From Bacillota bacterium (GTDB lineage Bacteria; Bacillota; UBA4882; UBA8346), in the NCBI GenBank assembly GCA_023394955.1, contig JAEWZY010000023.1:36351-100350 (forward strand): DNA of 64,000 bases, read 5' to 3'. This document shows positions 52,975-61,964 of the stretch, piece by piece. The notes under the pieces are model-generated. The model was not told where the DNA came from. It searched no databases and saw only the letters and a program-made list of their open reading frames with translations. The translations under genes and the position numbers were made by a program. Positions within the stretch are counted from its first letter, which is position 1; each line of letters begins with the position of its first letter.

Positions 52975-54299
52975 CTCATTTCACTGACAAAAGTATCTAA
53001 TTCGGTTTTAGAGAAGACTTCAGTAGCGCAGATTAACAACGAATCATTCAAAAGCGGATCGATTCGGCCTAGATCGAAACCGGGAAAAATCCCTTTTTCA
53101 ATTAATTTTGATTGATAAAAAGAGGCCGGCTTGGGAAGTTTTAAAGCGAACTCCATAAAGAACGGGCCTTGGTAAAGAGGTTCAAGGCTAAGATTGGTTA
53201 GTTGGATGAAAAGATAATGAGCATTATTATAAGCCCTTAAAGCGGTCTCTTTAAATCCAGCCGGGCCGAGTACCGTAAGATAAATACCGGCCCGTAAGGC
53301 GCAGAGGGCTTGGTTGGAGCAAATGTTGGAAGTGGCCTTTTCCCGGCGGATATGCTGTTCTCTAGTTTGTAAGGTCAAGACATAGGATCGTTTTCCGGCA
53401 TGATCCACTGTTTCTCCGACTATTCTACCCGGTATTTTTCTTAAAAAACGTTCCGATGCGGCCATCATTCCTAAATAAGGCCCGCCGTAAGATAAGGGAA
53501 TTCCCAATGATTGGCCTTCGGCAACCACAATATCGGCGCCTAAGAAGCCCGGGCTTTCGACGATTCCCATTAAAAGGGGGTAAACATAACAGATTACCAT
53601 CAAGTTACGGGCTTTAGCGGTATTAATCAGTTCCGGGAAATTTTCGATTAATCCAAAAAAGTTCGGATTTTGGATGATTAGGGCAGCTGTTGAACTTTCG
53701 CAAGCATTTTCCAACTCCGGCAGGTCAATCAAACCATGGTGTGAGGGCAGTGAAATCAGCTCAATCCCAAGATGTTTTGTATAAGTAACTAAAACATTTT
53801 TCAAATGAGGGCTAAGAGTTCCGGGTATTAAGAAACGGGACTTCTTTGTTTCTTTGGCCACCATTAAAACCGCTTCCGCTAAAGCAGTAGGCCCGTCGTA
53901 TAACGAAGCGTTGGTTACTGGCAGGCCGAAGAGTCCGGCAGTCATAGTTTGATATTCAAAGATAGCTTGTAAAACACCTTGTGAAATTTCAGGTTGATAT
54001 GGAGTATAGGCGGTATAAAATTCGGAGCGGCCAGCTAAATGGCTAACTAAGGCCGGAATAAAATGCTGATAAGCGCCTGCTCCGAGAAAAGATAAGGAAA
54101 TCCGCCCTTCTTGGTTGATTATTTGTTCGAATTCCGCCCGTAATTCGTTCTCGCTTAAGGGAGGCGGCAAATTTAAGGGACGGTTCAAGAGGAGTTCTTG
54201 AGGAATGTCACCTATTAGATGGTTAAATGATTTAACACCGATCTTTTCTAACATAGCTTGACGTTCCGGTTCCGTCAAGGGAAGATAGGGATGGTTCAT
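52962..54299 (-). CDS. gcvPA: glycine dehydrogenase (decarboxylating) subunit 1
   Basis: A 445-residue alpha half of split P-protein. N-terminal YLPLTEPERQAMLEKIG and SFLGAGAYQHFIPA are family signatures, and there is no PLP lysine, as expected. It forms the alpha2beta2 enzyme with gcvPB. Starts 6 bases after the gcvT stop. Confidence 0.97.
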   Translation of the reverse strand: MNHPYLPLTEPERQAMLEKIGVKSFNHLIGDIPQELLLNRPLNLPPPLSENELRAEFEQIINQEGRISLSFLGAGAYQHFIPALVSHLAGRSEFYTAYTPYQPEISQGVLQAIFEYQTMTAGLFGLPVTNASLYDGPTALAEAVLMVAKETKKSRFLIPGTLSPHLKNVLVTYTKHLGIELISLPSHHGLIDLPELENACESSTAALIIQNPNFFGLIENFPELINTAKARNLMVICYVYPLLMGIVESPGFLGADIVVAEGQSLGIPLSYGGPYLGMMAASERFLRKIPGRIVGETVDHAGKRSYVLTLQTREQHIRREKATSNICSNQALCALRAGIYLTVLGPAGFKETALRAYNNAHYLFIQLTNLSLEPLYQGPFFMEFALKLPKPASFYQSKLIEKGIFPGFDLGRIDPLLNDSLLICATEVFSKTELDTFVSEMRCLL

Positions 54300-54305
54300 C
54301 GTTCT

Positions 54306-55400
54306 TCATCTCCTTTGGCGCTTATAAAATGGTAATTTTACTGTTTTTGCAAGCAGTTTTTTGCCTCTGACATCGATAGCAAGGTCGATATTTGGTTGGG
54401 CAAAGGCGGTTTCGATCAAAACCATGGCCAAATTCTCTCCCAGAGTGGGACAGTATGTCCCGGAGGTTACAAAACCAATACATAGATCGTTTTTATATAC
54501 TTGATAGCCCGAGCGTGGAACGCCGCGGTCAATCATTCGGATTCCAATTAGCCGGCGCCGGCCTCCTTCGGTTATTCCTTTTTGAAGTTGGGTTTTTCCG
54601 ATAAAGTTAGGTTTTTCCAGCTTTATAAAGCGTTTTAGTCCGGCTTCAACCGGGGAAATGGTCTCGGAAAGTTCGTTGCCATATAGGGGAAGGCCGGCCT
54701 CGAAACGAAGAGTATCCCTTGCTCCAAGGCCGACAGGGGTTATCCCGTAAGCAGCTCCCCTTTCCATCAAAATTTCCCAAAGCGGGACAGCTTGATCAGG
54801 CTGAAGATAAATTTCAAAACCATCTTCTCCGGTATATCCGGTCCTGGATAGTAATACGGAAAAGCCTGCCAAAGATAGATTACTCATAAATTGATAATAA
54901 CCCATCTCAGTCAGTGGGGCTTGGGTCAATTGCTCTAATACCGCAGCGGCAGATGGACCCTGTAAGGCTAATTGGGCCGTTTCCGCTGATAAATCGGTAA
55001 TAGTGACTTTGTATCCGGAGGATGCTTGGCGTAAATAATCGAGATCTTTATTTATATTGGAAGCATTCACCACTAATAAGAATTTGTCCGGTTGAACGCC
55101 ATAAACTAAGAGATCATCAACGGTACCCCCGGATTCTAAACAAAGAGGGGAATATCGAATGGTTCCCGATTGTAGTCCGGAGATCTCATTGGTAAGAGCA
55201 TAATCAAGAAAAGAAACTGCGTCCACTCCTTGGATTAAGATCTCACCCATGTGGGATACATCAAACAAACCAACCTGTTTTCGAACAACTTGGTGCTCTT
55301 GAATGATACCAGAGAATTGAACTGGTAAAGACCAATCATGAAAATCAACGATTTTGGCATTGTATTTTTGATAAATTGGATATAAGGGAGTTAAATTCAT
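54306..55400 (-). CDS. gcvT: aminomethyltransferase (glycine cleavage T-protein)
   Basis: A 364-residue folate enzyme that frees ammonia and makes 5,10-methylene-THF. N-terminal MNLTPLYPIYQKY, VGLFDVSHMGEI, and SRTGYTGEDGFEIY are diagnostic. First gene of the operon; AAAGGAG lies 7 bases before the ATG and just after the riboswitch terminator. The expected gcvH (H-protein) between gcvT and gcvPA is absent. Confidence 0.97.
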   Translation of the reverse strand: MNLTPLYPIYQKYNAKIVDFHDWSLPVQFSGIIQEHQVVRKQVGLFDVSHMGEILIQGVDAVSFLDYALTNEISGLQSGTIRYSPLCLESGGTVDDLLVYGVQPDKFLLVVNASNINKDLDYLRQASSGYKVTITDLSAETAQLALQGPSAAAVLEQLTQAPLTEMGYYQFMSNLSLAGFSVLLSRTGYTGEDGFEIYLQPDQAVPLWEILMERGAAYGITPVGLGARDTLRFEAGLPLYGNELSETISPVEAGLKRFIKLEKPNFIGKTQLQKGITEGGRRRLIGIRMIDRGVPRSGYQVYKNDLCIGFVTSGTYCPTLGENLAMVLIETAFAQPNIDLAIDVRGKKLLAKTVKLPFYKRQRR

Positions 55401-55416
55401 TTTAATCTCCTTTCTA

Positions 55417-55457
55417 TAAAATAAGACAGGGAAAAGGATTGCCCTTTTGCCCTGTCT
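55417..55457 (-). terminator. expression-platform terminator of the glycine riboswitch
   Basis: AGACAGGG/CCCTGTCT with an inner AAAAGG/CCTTTT stem, followed by TATTTTA, ends about 17 bases before gcvT. It is the element the aptamer likely controls. Confidence 0.75.
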
Positions 55458-55550
55458 GGTTGCTGAAGAGAATCCCTACTTAACAATAATGAGTGGGTTG
55501 TTTTTAAACCAATACAATAGTAGGTGTCCTGTTATGCTCTGATCGTGATT

Positions 55551-55655
55551 TCCAGAGTTTGTTAAGGTACGGTCGTTTGACCTGAGAGGCTCTATATTAT
55601 CAGGCTTGAAAACAGCTTGATCCTTCGCTAGCTTGGTAAAAGCTCTCTTCCGTAT
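55551..55655 (-). promoter_or_regulatory. glycine riboswitch (single aptamer)
   Basis: Minus-strand core: GGAAGAGAGC, GCGAAGGATCAAG, CCTCTCAGGTCAAACGACC and CTCTGGA in this order, the fixed elements of the gcvT-type aptamer. Only one aptamer is seen; no second GAAGGA/TCAGG set follows before the terminator. It should raise gcv expression when glycine is plentiful. Confidence 0.88.
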
Positions 55656-55724
55656 CTTCCATCGAAATATATATAATTGTCATAATTAATTCGGTAAAAA
55701 AAAATAAATCCCTCTTATGTTAGG

Positions 55725-56105
55725 TCAAGGTAATTTTAGAAAACGCGAAGCCCCAAAAGCCATTAAACCGATTAGTAGAGGAAAGGAAAATACTAAAATG
55801 TAGTCCCGAATGTTATTAAGAGAAGTGATGAGAAAATAAAAACCGATAAGAGGGGAATAACCAATCAAGGACATAGTCACGGGAAAAATCCAAGCAAAGG
55901 GTTGGCTCTTTGGAGGATTTAACCGGGACGCTAAAAATAGGGTGAGAATAGGACTGAAAATTAAGAACGGGAAGAATAACCAAGGAAAGACATGAATTAT
56001 CAAAGGTATTCTTAAGCCGATCAAAAAGAAATTTAAAGGTAATACTAGAAGCGCCAAATGATATAGCAAGATAAGGCATGAGTGAAGAATTATTCGGTTA
56101 ATCAA
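55725..56105 (-). CDS. hypothetical membrane protein
   Basis: A 126-residue protein with about four hydrophobic segments and few charged residues. I do not recognise a family. I place the start at the TTG at 56105, which has AGGAGG 7 bases upstream; the open frame continues to 56189 but the extra residues look non-coding. It lies upstream of the gcv leader on the same strand and is probably separate. Confidence 0.55.
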   Translation of the reverse strand: MINRIILHSCLILLYHLALLVLPLNFFLIGLRIPLIIHVFPWLFFPFLIFSPILTLFLASRLNPPKSQPFAWIFPVTMSLIGYSPLIGFYFLITSLNNIRDYILVFSFPLLIGLMAFGASRFLKLP

Positions 56106-56366
56106 AGTTTTTCCTCCTAACAATAGATTATAAGTCTGACCATTTAATCCACGGCTCCGACCATCGGTTAAGTAAGGCCCGGATGTCACTCTTTCTAAAT
56201 AAGAATGCCTACAACCGTTACTCTAGTTTATAGAAGTTTTTTAACTGTTATTCTATATTTAGTAAAGCCAAGAGTAATTGGAAATTTCTTTATTTTAAAT
56301 AAATGGATATTTATGAAAAAACAATTCATACTATTGGTGACAACCTCTTGATAAGGATGTGGATGA

Positions 56367-56972
56367 ATGAAAGTCAGGAAAATTGCGCTGGGATTAATAA
56401 TTGCTCTTTGGGGGTTAATGTTTTTTTCCCAAACTGCCTTAGCTGACTGGACTTATACGGTGCGCCGGGGGGACTCTTTATATAGAATTGCCCGCCGTAC
56501 CGGGGTTACAGTAGGGGCCCTTCGGGCCCGGAATGGAATATGGGGCAATCTGATTCGAATCAGACAAAGAATAATAATACCCACCGCCAAAAGGTCAGTC
56601 AGGAGGACGCCGACACGTACTTCAGGAGATATTGCGTTACTAGCCAGAATAATACATGCCGAAGCCGGAGCCGAGCCTTATGTCGGCAAAGTCGCTGTCG
56701 GAGGCGTGGTACTAAATCGAGTCCAAAATTCAAAATTTCCCCGGACAATTGCGGGCGTAGTATATCAACCTCATGCGTTTGAGTCTGTTAGCAATGGGAT
56801 CGTCAACCGTCCGGCTAGCAAAGAGTCAACGAAGGCGGCGCGGGATGCCCTGAGCGGCTGGGACCCTTCCGGGGGGGCGATCTACTTCTTTAATCCCGCT
56901 AAAACCAGAAACCGTTGGATTTGGGGCCGTCGGATCATTAACCGGCTCGGTAAACATGTATTCGCCATCTAA
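56367..56972 (+). CDS. LysM-SleB-type cell wall hydrolase (spore cortex-lytic family)
   Basis: A 201-residue exported protein. Signal peptide (1-26, ending ALA), LysM domain (WTYTVRRGDSLYRIARRTGVT, about 28-72), short basic linker, then hydrolase-2 (SleB/CwlJ) domain at 88-201 with ARIIHAEAGAEPYVGKVAVGGVVLNR (catalytic glutamate in HAEA) and FNPAKTRNRWIWGR. The family cleaves spore cortex muramic-delta-lactam peptidoglycan at germination, but vegetative relatives exist. ATG preceded by GGATG/GGATGAA 7-8 bases upstream. Confidence 0.9.
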   Translation: MKVRKIALGLIIALWGLMFFSQTALADWTYTVRRGDSLYRIARRTGVTVGALRARNGIWGNLIRIRQRIIIPTAKRSVRRTPTRTSGDIALLARIIHAEAGAEPYVGKVAVGGVVLNRVQNSKFPRTIAGVVYQPHAFESVSNGIVNRPASKESTKAARDALSGWDPSGGAIYFFNPAKTRNRWIWGRRIINRLGKHVFAI

Positions 56973-57083
56973 TTAGGGGTAAAGCATGAGAAATAGTAAT
57001 AAAGTAAATCTTTAAATTATTTTATTTGAATAGACACGGAGCGTTTTGAAAAATTAACTGTTAACTGATAGTGGGGGGTTTGG

Positions 57084-57440
57084 ATGAATATAGTTATATG
57101 GGGTCTGAGATTGTTAATTCCTTTTGTGGTCCTATTTACACTCGGGTATTATGTACCCGGATTTAGCGCCTTAACCATACCTTGGTTGATTATTCTCTCG
57201 GTCCTAACTGTATTAGGCGATTGGCTGGTGAATTCAATGGTTTGGGAAAACACCAACCGTTGGGGTAGGGGTATAATCACATTCCTAGTCTGTGGGATAG
57301 TTGTATTTTGTGCGACGTATGCTATTGAAGGCGGGCATGTTCCGTTGGGAGCCTCGCTGTTAGCAGCCTTGATCATCGCGGTTATCAGCAACATTATTAA
57401 TTTCAGGCAATTGTCGAATGGCATTTTTCAGGAGAGATAA
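57084..57440 (+). CDS. small membrane protein, DUF2512/holin-like (first of pair)
   Basis: A 118-residue protein with four hydrophobic segments (about 5-25, 30-48, 62-82 and 90-107). It resembles its neighbour at 57443-57796 in size, topology and the LGDW/LGDL motif, so the two look like diverged duplicates. GGGGG before the ATG. No function known; DUF2512-type proteins occur in spore formers. Confidence 0.65.
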   Translation: MNIVIWGLRLLIPFVVLFTLGYYVPGFSALTIPWLIILSVLTVLGDWLVNSMVWENTNRWGRGIITFLVCGIVVFCATYAIEGGHVPLGASLLAALIIAVISNIINFRQLSNGIFQER

Positions 57441-57442
57441 TA

Positions 57443-57796
57443 ATGAAAAACTTGACAAATTTGATTATTAAAGCGGCTATGGTTGGAATATTATTGGCAT
57501 TGCTGATCCCGGTTTTCGGAAGAAGCACTTGGGGCCAGACCTTGCTCACAGGGTTGGTATTAGTGGTAATCAGCTATGTGCTAGGGGATTTATGGATCTT
57601 GCCCAAGTTTGGAAATGTGGCGGCGGTAATCGCCGACTTTGGTGTAAATGCCTTAGGAATTTGGGCTATGGTCGAAGCCTTGCCTCAATTTACCTTGACA
57701 ACCAGCGGTTATTGGATAATTGCCCTAGCTTTGACTGCCGGTGAATGGTTCTTTCATCAGTATTTATTAGCGACCCAAGCCCCTGAGAAAAGATAA
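57443..57796 (+). CDS. DUF2512 (YndM-like) membrane protein (second of pair)
   Basis: A 117-residue four-segment membrane protein starting MKNLTNLIIKAAMVGILLAL, with VISYVLGDLWILPKFGN and VIADFGVNALGIW, typical of the YndM/DUF2512 family. Function unknown. It follows the related gene by 2 bases, implying translation of a heteromeric pair. Confidence 0.75.
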   Translation: MKNLTNLIIKAAMVGILLALLIPVFGRSTWGQTLLTGLVLVVISYVLGDLWILPKFGNVAAVIADFGVNALGIWAMVEALPQFTLTTSGYWIIALALTAGEWFFHQYLLATQAPEKR

Positions 57797-58278
57797 AATA
57801 AAAATCCGCCCCAAATGGGGCGGTGAAGAAAGAAAGGAGGATGGGATTGTAGGGGGTCTAAGCTAAGTTTTTCTTAATAATAGTTTCGGTTACTAAGCAA
57901 ACTAACTTTAGATCAATTTAACCAGGTTGATGCTTGGCACCAGGATTTCCCAGATGAAGTGTAATCTTTACAGATAATTAGGAATATACCAAACCCACAG
58001 TTAGGGCTGTTTTTTAGAGAACAGTCCTTTTTTCTTTGAGAAGTATTCCGATATATGTCGGACATTTACATTTAGTCGGCAGGAAAGAATGGGTCGATGG
58101 CGAATTTGATCGCAGATGACATTGATAACGCAGATGGAACACGATACAGTTGACACAGGTTATAGGGCTGGATTCGTTAGTTCCATAGTTTTTTAGACTT
58201 GATAATAGTTGCTTGTTGATCAAAGTTTATAATTAGCCTATTTATATTCAAGTATATATTTAACGGAGGTGTTGTTAA
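57797..58278. other. intergenic region upstream of ilvD
   Basis: 482 bases. It has a CCGCCCC/GGGGCGG stem at 57806-57823 (T-run only on the minus strand), a strong plus-strand terminator-like hairpin at 58003-58034, and a degenerate GCAGATGAC-type element at 58100-58150. No T-box sequence (GGTGG... specifier pattern) and no aptamer known to me is seen. The ilvD promoter is not obvious. Confidence 0.55.
58003..58034 (+). terminator. terminator or attenuator hairpin before ilvD
   Basis: AGGGCTGTT/AACAGTCCT-type stem (58003-58011 with 58020-58028), followed by T6. It lies 250 bases upstream of ilvD, either ending an unannotated transcript or attenuating one. Confidence 0.7.
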
Positions 58279-59937
58279 ATGAAGAGCGATCTTGTTTTAA
58301 AAGGAGTGGAGCGCGCGCCGCACCGTTCCCTTTTTAAAGCGATGGGATATACCGACGAAGAGCTTTCTAGGCCTTTGATCGCAATCGCTAATTCCGCCAA
58401 TGAAATTATCCCGGGCCATATTCATTTAGATACAATTGTCGAAGCGGTCAAAGCGGGGGTCAGGATGGCCGGTGGAACTCCGATTGAGTTCGGGGTGATC
58501 GGGGTCTGTGACGGCATCGCCATGGGGCATGAGGGAATGAAGTATTCTTTGGCGAGTCGTGAATTGATAGCTGATTCCATTGAGAGTATGGTAATAGCCC
58601 ATGCATTTGACGGAGTTATTTTCGTTCCCAATTGCGACAAAATAGTACCGGGAATGTTAATGGCTGCCGGGCGGTTAAACTTACCAGCCATTGTGGTGAG
58701 CGGCGGCCCGATGTTGGCCGGCAATCTCAACGGCAACCGGGTCGATTTAAACTCGATGTTTGAGGGGGTAGGGGCGGTTTCGGCGGGAAAGATCAGTGAA
58801 GCGGAGTTGAAGGAGTTGGAAGAAGTCTCCTGCCCAGGTTGCGGTTCATGTTCAGGGATGTTTACCGCCAATACCATGAATTGTATGACTGAGGTCTTAG
58901 GGATGGGGTTACCGGGAAACGGTACTATTCCCGCAGTTGATGCCAGGAGGATCCGTCTGGCTAAAACCGCTGGAATGAAAATCATGGAATTAGTCAGCTC
59001 GGATGTCAGGCCGCGAGCGATCATGACTGAAAAAGCTTTTGCCAATGCTTTCACAGTAGATATGGCTATCGGAGGCTCAACCAATACCGTGCTGCACCTG
59101 CCGGCCATCGCTCATGAGCTTGGGATCAATCTCGATTTAGAATGGATTAATGAGATTAGTAAGAAGACGCCTCATTTGGCTTATTTACGCCCGGGAGGAA
59201 CCCATCATATTCAAGACTTGGATGAGGCCGGTGGTATTCCCGCAGTTATGTCGGTGTTAAACGGTAAGGGCTTAATCCATACCGAGTTGCCGACAGTAAC
59301 CGGAAAAACTATCGGAGAGAATATCGCTGCCGTTAAGGTAAAACGCGCTGATGTGATTCACCCCTTGGAAGGGGCCTATCATGAGCAAGGAGGATTGGCG
59401 ATTTTATGGGGTAATCTGGCGCCGGCAGGCTGTGTAGTGAAACAGTCGGCGGTTGCGCCGGAGATGATGCGGCATGAAGGACCGGCAAGGGTCTTTAATT
59501 CAGAGGATGAGGGTATCAAAGCTATCTTAGATGGAAAAATAGTTTCCGGAGATATTGTAGTCATTCGGTACGAGGGACCGAAAGGCGGACCGGGAATGCG
59601 GGAGATGCTCAGCCCGACGTCGGCCATTGCCGGTATGGGTTTGGATAAGGAAGTAGCGCTGTTAACGGACGGCCGTTTTTCAGGAGCTTCGCGAGGAGCT
59701 TCCATTGGGCACATTTCGCCGGAAGCGATGGAGGGCGGCCCGATAGCTTTTGTTCAAGAAGGCGATCGGATTAAGATCGATATTCCGGGGAAAAGAGTGG
59801 ATCTGTTAGTCGGCGAAGCAGAGTTAAGCAGGAGGCAAGCAGCTTGGCGGCAGCCGGAACCGAAGATCAAGACCGGTTATTTAAGCCGGTATAGTAAGTT
59901 GGTAACCTCGGCGAATACGGGGGCGGTGCTGAAATAA
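58279..59937 (+). CDS. ilvD: dihydroxy-acid dehydratase
   Basis: A 552-residue Fe-S dehydratase of valine, isoleucine and pantothenate synthesis. The cluster-binding motifs NCDKIVPGM and SCPGCGSCSGMFTANTMN and the C-terminal TDGRFSGASRGASIGH are intact. GGAGG about 9 bases before the ATG. A terminator follows, then the separate ilvBN unit; ilvC and leu genes are not in the window. Confidence 0.98.
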   Translation: MKSDLVLKGVERAPHRSLFKAMGYTDEELSRPLIAIANSANEIIPGHIHLDTIVEAVKAGVRMAGGTPIEFGVIGVCDGIAMGHEGMKYSLASRELIADSIESMVIAHAFDGVIFVPNCDKIVPGMLMAAGRLNLPAIVVSGGPMLAGNLNGNRVDLNSMFEGVGAVSAGKISEAELKELEEVSCPGCGSCSGMFTANTMNCMTEVLGMGLPGNGTIPAVDARRIRLAKTAGMKIMELVSSDVRPRAIMTEKAFANAFTVDMAIGGSTNTVLHLPAIAHELGINLDLEWINEISKKTPHLAYLRPGGTHHIQDLDEAGGIPAVMSVLNGKGLIHTELPTVTGKTIGENIAAVKVKRADVIHPLEGAYHEQGGLAILWGNLAPAGCVVKQSAVAPEMMRHEGPARVFNSEDEGIKAILDGKIVSGDIVVIRYEGPKGGPGMREMLSPTSAIAGMGLDKEVALLTDGRFSGASRGASIGHISPEAMEGGPIAFVQEGDRIKIDIPGKRVDLLVGEAELSRRQAAWRQPEPKIKTGYLSRYSKLVTSANTGAVLK

Positions 59938-59950
59938 AAGGGTAAATGGG

Positions 59951-59993
59951 AAAGAGTAAAGGAAAAAAGAAAGATCTTTTACTCTTTATTTTT
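59951..59993 (+). terminator. terminator of ilvD
   Basis: AAAGAGTAAA (59951-59960) pairs with TTTACTCTTT (59978-59987); followed by ATTTTTA. Begins 14 bases after the stop. Confidence 0.8.
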
Positions 59994-60218
59994 ATCTTAG
60001 TTACTATTCTTCGGGGTCGATTTTAAGCGGTATCGCTGAAAAGTGTAAACTTTAAAATCCTGTGTTAATATGATTGGGATTAATGCTCTAGGTAAAAAAG
60101 CTTCAATTATAAATTTGTAGAAGTAATAAAATTGTATTGCTTATAAAATAAGGGTTATGTGATGGCGGCCAGCTACAAACTTAGTAATGGCAAGTAGTTA
60201 TAAATTTGAAAAAAATTC

Positions 60219-60247
60219 TTGACAATAAATATGCCATACATTATTAT
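60219..60247 (+). promoter_or_regulatory. sigma-A promoter of ilvBN
   Basis: TTGACA (60219-60224), 17 bases, TATTAT (60242-60247). The start would be near 60254, about 40 bases before the ilvB ATG, too short for a leader riboswitch, so repression at the promoter is more likely than attenuation. Confidence 0.75.
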
Positions 60248-60296
60248 TAATTCTAATATTTAATAATACCAAATTTCGTAAAAAAGAGGGATGCTT

Positions 60297-61964
60297 ATGA
60301 AACTTACCGGAGCGCAAATTCTTTTGGAATGCCTCGAACGGCAAGAGGTAGAGGTTATCTTCGGATATCCGGGCGGGCAAGTTATTCCTATTTACGACGC
60401 ATTATATGATAGTAAAATCCGGAACATTCTGGTCCGTCATGAACAAGGGGCGGCCCATTCCGCCGACGGATATGCGCGAAGCACTGGGAAGACCGGGGTC
60501 TGCCTGGCTACTTCCGGCCCGGGAGCGACTAATCTAGTGACCGGGATCGCCACCGCTTACATGGATTCAGTGCCGTTAGTGGCTATTACCGGACAGGTGC
60601 CCACTTCCTTACTGGGTTGCGATTCTTTTCAGGAGGCGGATATAACCGGTGTCACTATGCCGATAACCAAACATAATTATCTGGTGAAAGATATTAAGGA
60701 TCTGCCGCGAGTGGTTAAGGAAGCTTTTCATATCGCAAGTTCCGGCAGGCCTGGCCCGGTTTTGATTGATATCGCTAAGGATATAACGGTCCAAACCGAT
60801 AAGCCCAATTACCCTGAAACCATTAGTTTACCAGGGTATAAGCCTAATTATGTCGGTAACGCCCGTCAAGTTAAAGATGCGTTAGAAGCGGTTCAAAACT
60901 CGGAACGCCCCTTACTCTATGTTGGGGGGGGTGTAGTAGCTTCCGGGGCTAATGCGGAATTGATCAAGTTGGCGGAGACCATTAGCGCTCCGGTAACCCC
61001 TACTTTAATGGGGATCAGCGCTATTCCGGGGGATCATCCACTCAATCTCGGGATGTTGGGGATGCATGGAACAGCCGCAGCCAACTTTGCAGCTTGCGAA
61101 TGCGACTTATTGATCGCTGTCGGGGCCCGTTTCGACGATCGGGTGACCGGCAAAGCCGATACCTTTGCGACAAAGGCTAAAGTGATTCATATCGATATCG
61201 ATCCGGCCGAGATCGGGAAGAATGTAGGGGTGGATATCCCGATTGTCGGCGACGTCCGGATGGTTTTAGAAAACATATCGGAAAAAATAACGCCGCAGAA
61301 GCGCCCGGAATGGCTAAAGCAGATCGCCGCCTGGCAGAAGGAGTATCCTTTAACCTACGACCGGGATAAGTTAAACCCCCAGCGAGTGGTGGAGGAGATT
61401 AACGGGATCACCAAAGGCGACGCCATTATCTGTACCGAAGTCGGGCAGCATCAGATGTGGACCGCTCAATTTTATAAATTCACGCAACCCCGTTCGTTGA
61501 TAACTTCGGGGGGTTTGGGAACGATGGGATTTGGGTTTCCGGCGGCCATTGGGGCCCAAGTCGGCAATCCGGACCGCTTGGTAATTGACATCGCCGGGGA
61601 CGGCAGTTTTCAAATGAATATTCAGGAGTTGGGGACCGCCGTAGCCAATCAGATACCGGTTAAGGTAGTAATCATCAATAATTTTTATCTGGGAATGGTC
61701 CGGCAATGGCAGGAGTTTTTCTTTGATAAACGCTACTCGGGAACGGTCCTCGATCAGAACCCGGATTTTGTGAAGATCGCTGAAGCTTATGGAGCTAAAG
61801 GTTTCAAAATTACAGAAGTAAGCCGACTCCGGGACACCCTGGAGAAAGCCTTCGCCGCGCCCGGCCCGGTGGTGGTCGATTGCCACGTGGAACGGGAGGA
61901 GAACGTACTGCCGATGGTGCCTGCCGGGGGCGCGATTCATCAGATGATAGGGGTGAATAGTTGA
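60297..61964 (+). CDS. ilvB: acetolactate synthase large subunit
   Basis: A 555-residue ThDP enzyme making acetolactate or acetohydroxybutyrate. GYPGGQVIPIYDAL (with the catalytic Glu in RHEQGAAHSADGYARS), the GDGSFQMNIQELGTA ThDP motif and a conserved C-terminus are present. I choose the ATG at 60297, 6 bases from GAGGG, over the one at 60291, which abuts the ribosome-binding site. Overlaps ilvN by 4 bases. Confidence 0.97.
   Translation: MKLTGAQILLECLERQEVEVIFGYPGGQVIPIYDALYDSKIRNILVRHEQGAAHSADGYARSTGKTGVCLATSGPGATNLVTGIATAYMDSVPLVAITGQVPTSLLGCDSFQEADITGVTMPITKHNYLVKDIKDLPRVVKEAFHIASSGRPGPVLIDIAKDITVQTDKPNYPETISLPGYKPNYVGNARQVKDALEAVQNSERPLLYVGGGVVASGANAELIKLAETISAPVTPTLMGISAIPGDHPLNLGMLGMHGTAAANFAACECDLLIAVGARFDDRVTGKADTFATKAKVIHIDIDPAEIGKNVGVDIPIVGDVRMVLENISEKITPQKRPEWLKQIAAWQKEYPLTYDRDKLNPQRVVEEINGITKGDAIICTEVGQHQMWTAQFYKFTQPRSLITSGGLGTMGFGFPAAIGAQVGNPDRLVIDIAGDGSFQMNIQELGTAVANQIPVKVVIINNFYLGMVRQWQEFFFDKRYSGTVLDQNPDFVKIAEAYGAKGFKITEVSRLRDTLEKAFAAPGPVVVDCHVEREENVLPMVPAGGAIHQMIGVNS

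Larger units (their letters stand above)
59938..60296. other. intergenic region ilvD-ilvB
   Basis: 359 bases holding the ilvD terminator at its left and the ilvB promoter at its right end. The middle (about 60000-60200) is AT-rich with no recognised leader peptide, T-box or aptamer. Confidence 0.6.

Noticed and set aside
57797..58278. T-box leader upstream of ilvD
   Set aside because: No conserved T-box motif (GGTGG/ACCGCG type) could be found, only a terminator hairpin.
58422..59108. 228-residue minus-strand open frame inside ilvD
   Set aside because: Antisense shadow of a GC-rich conserved gene; composition reflects ilvD codons, no start signals.
61371..61940. 189-residue minus-strand open frame inside ilvB
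   Set aside because: Antisense shadow; no independent signals and low-complexity arginine/proline content.
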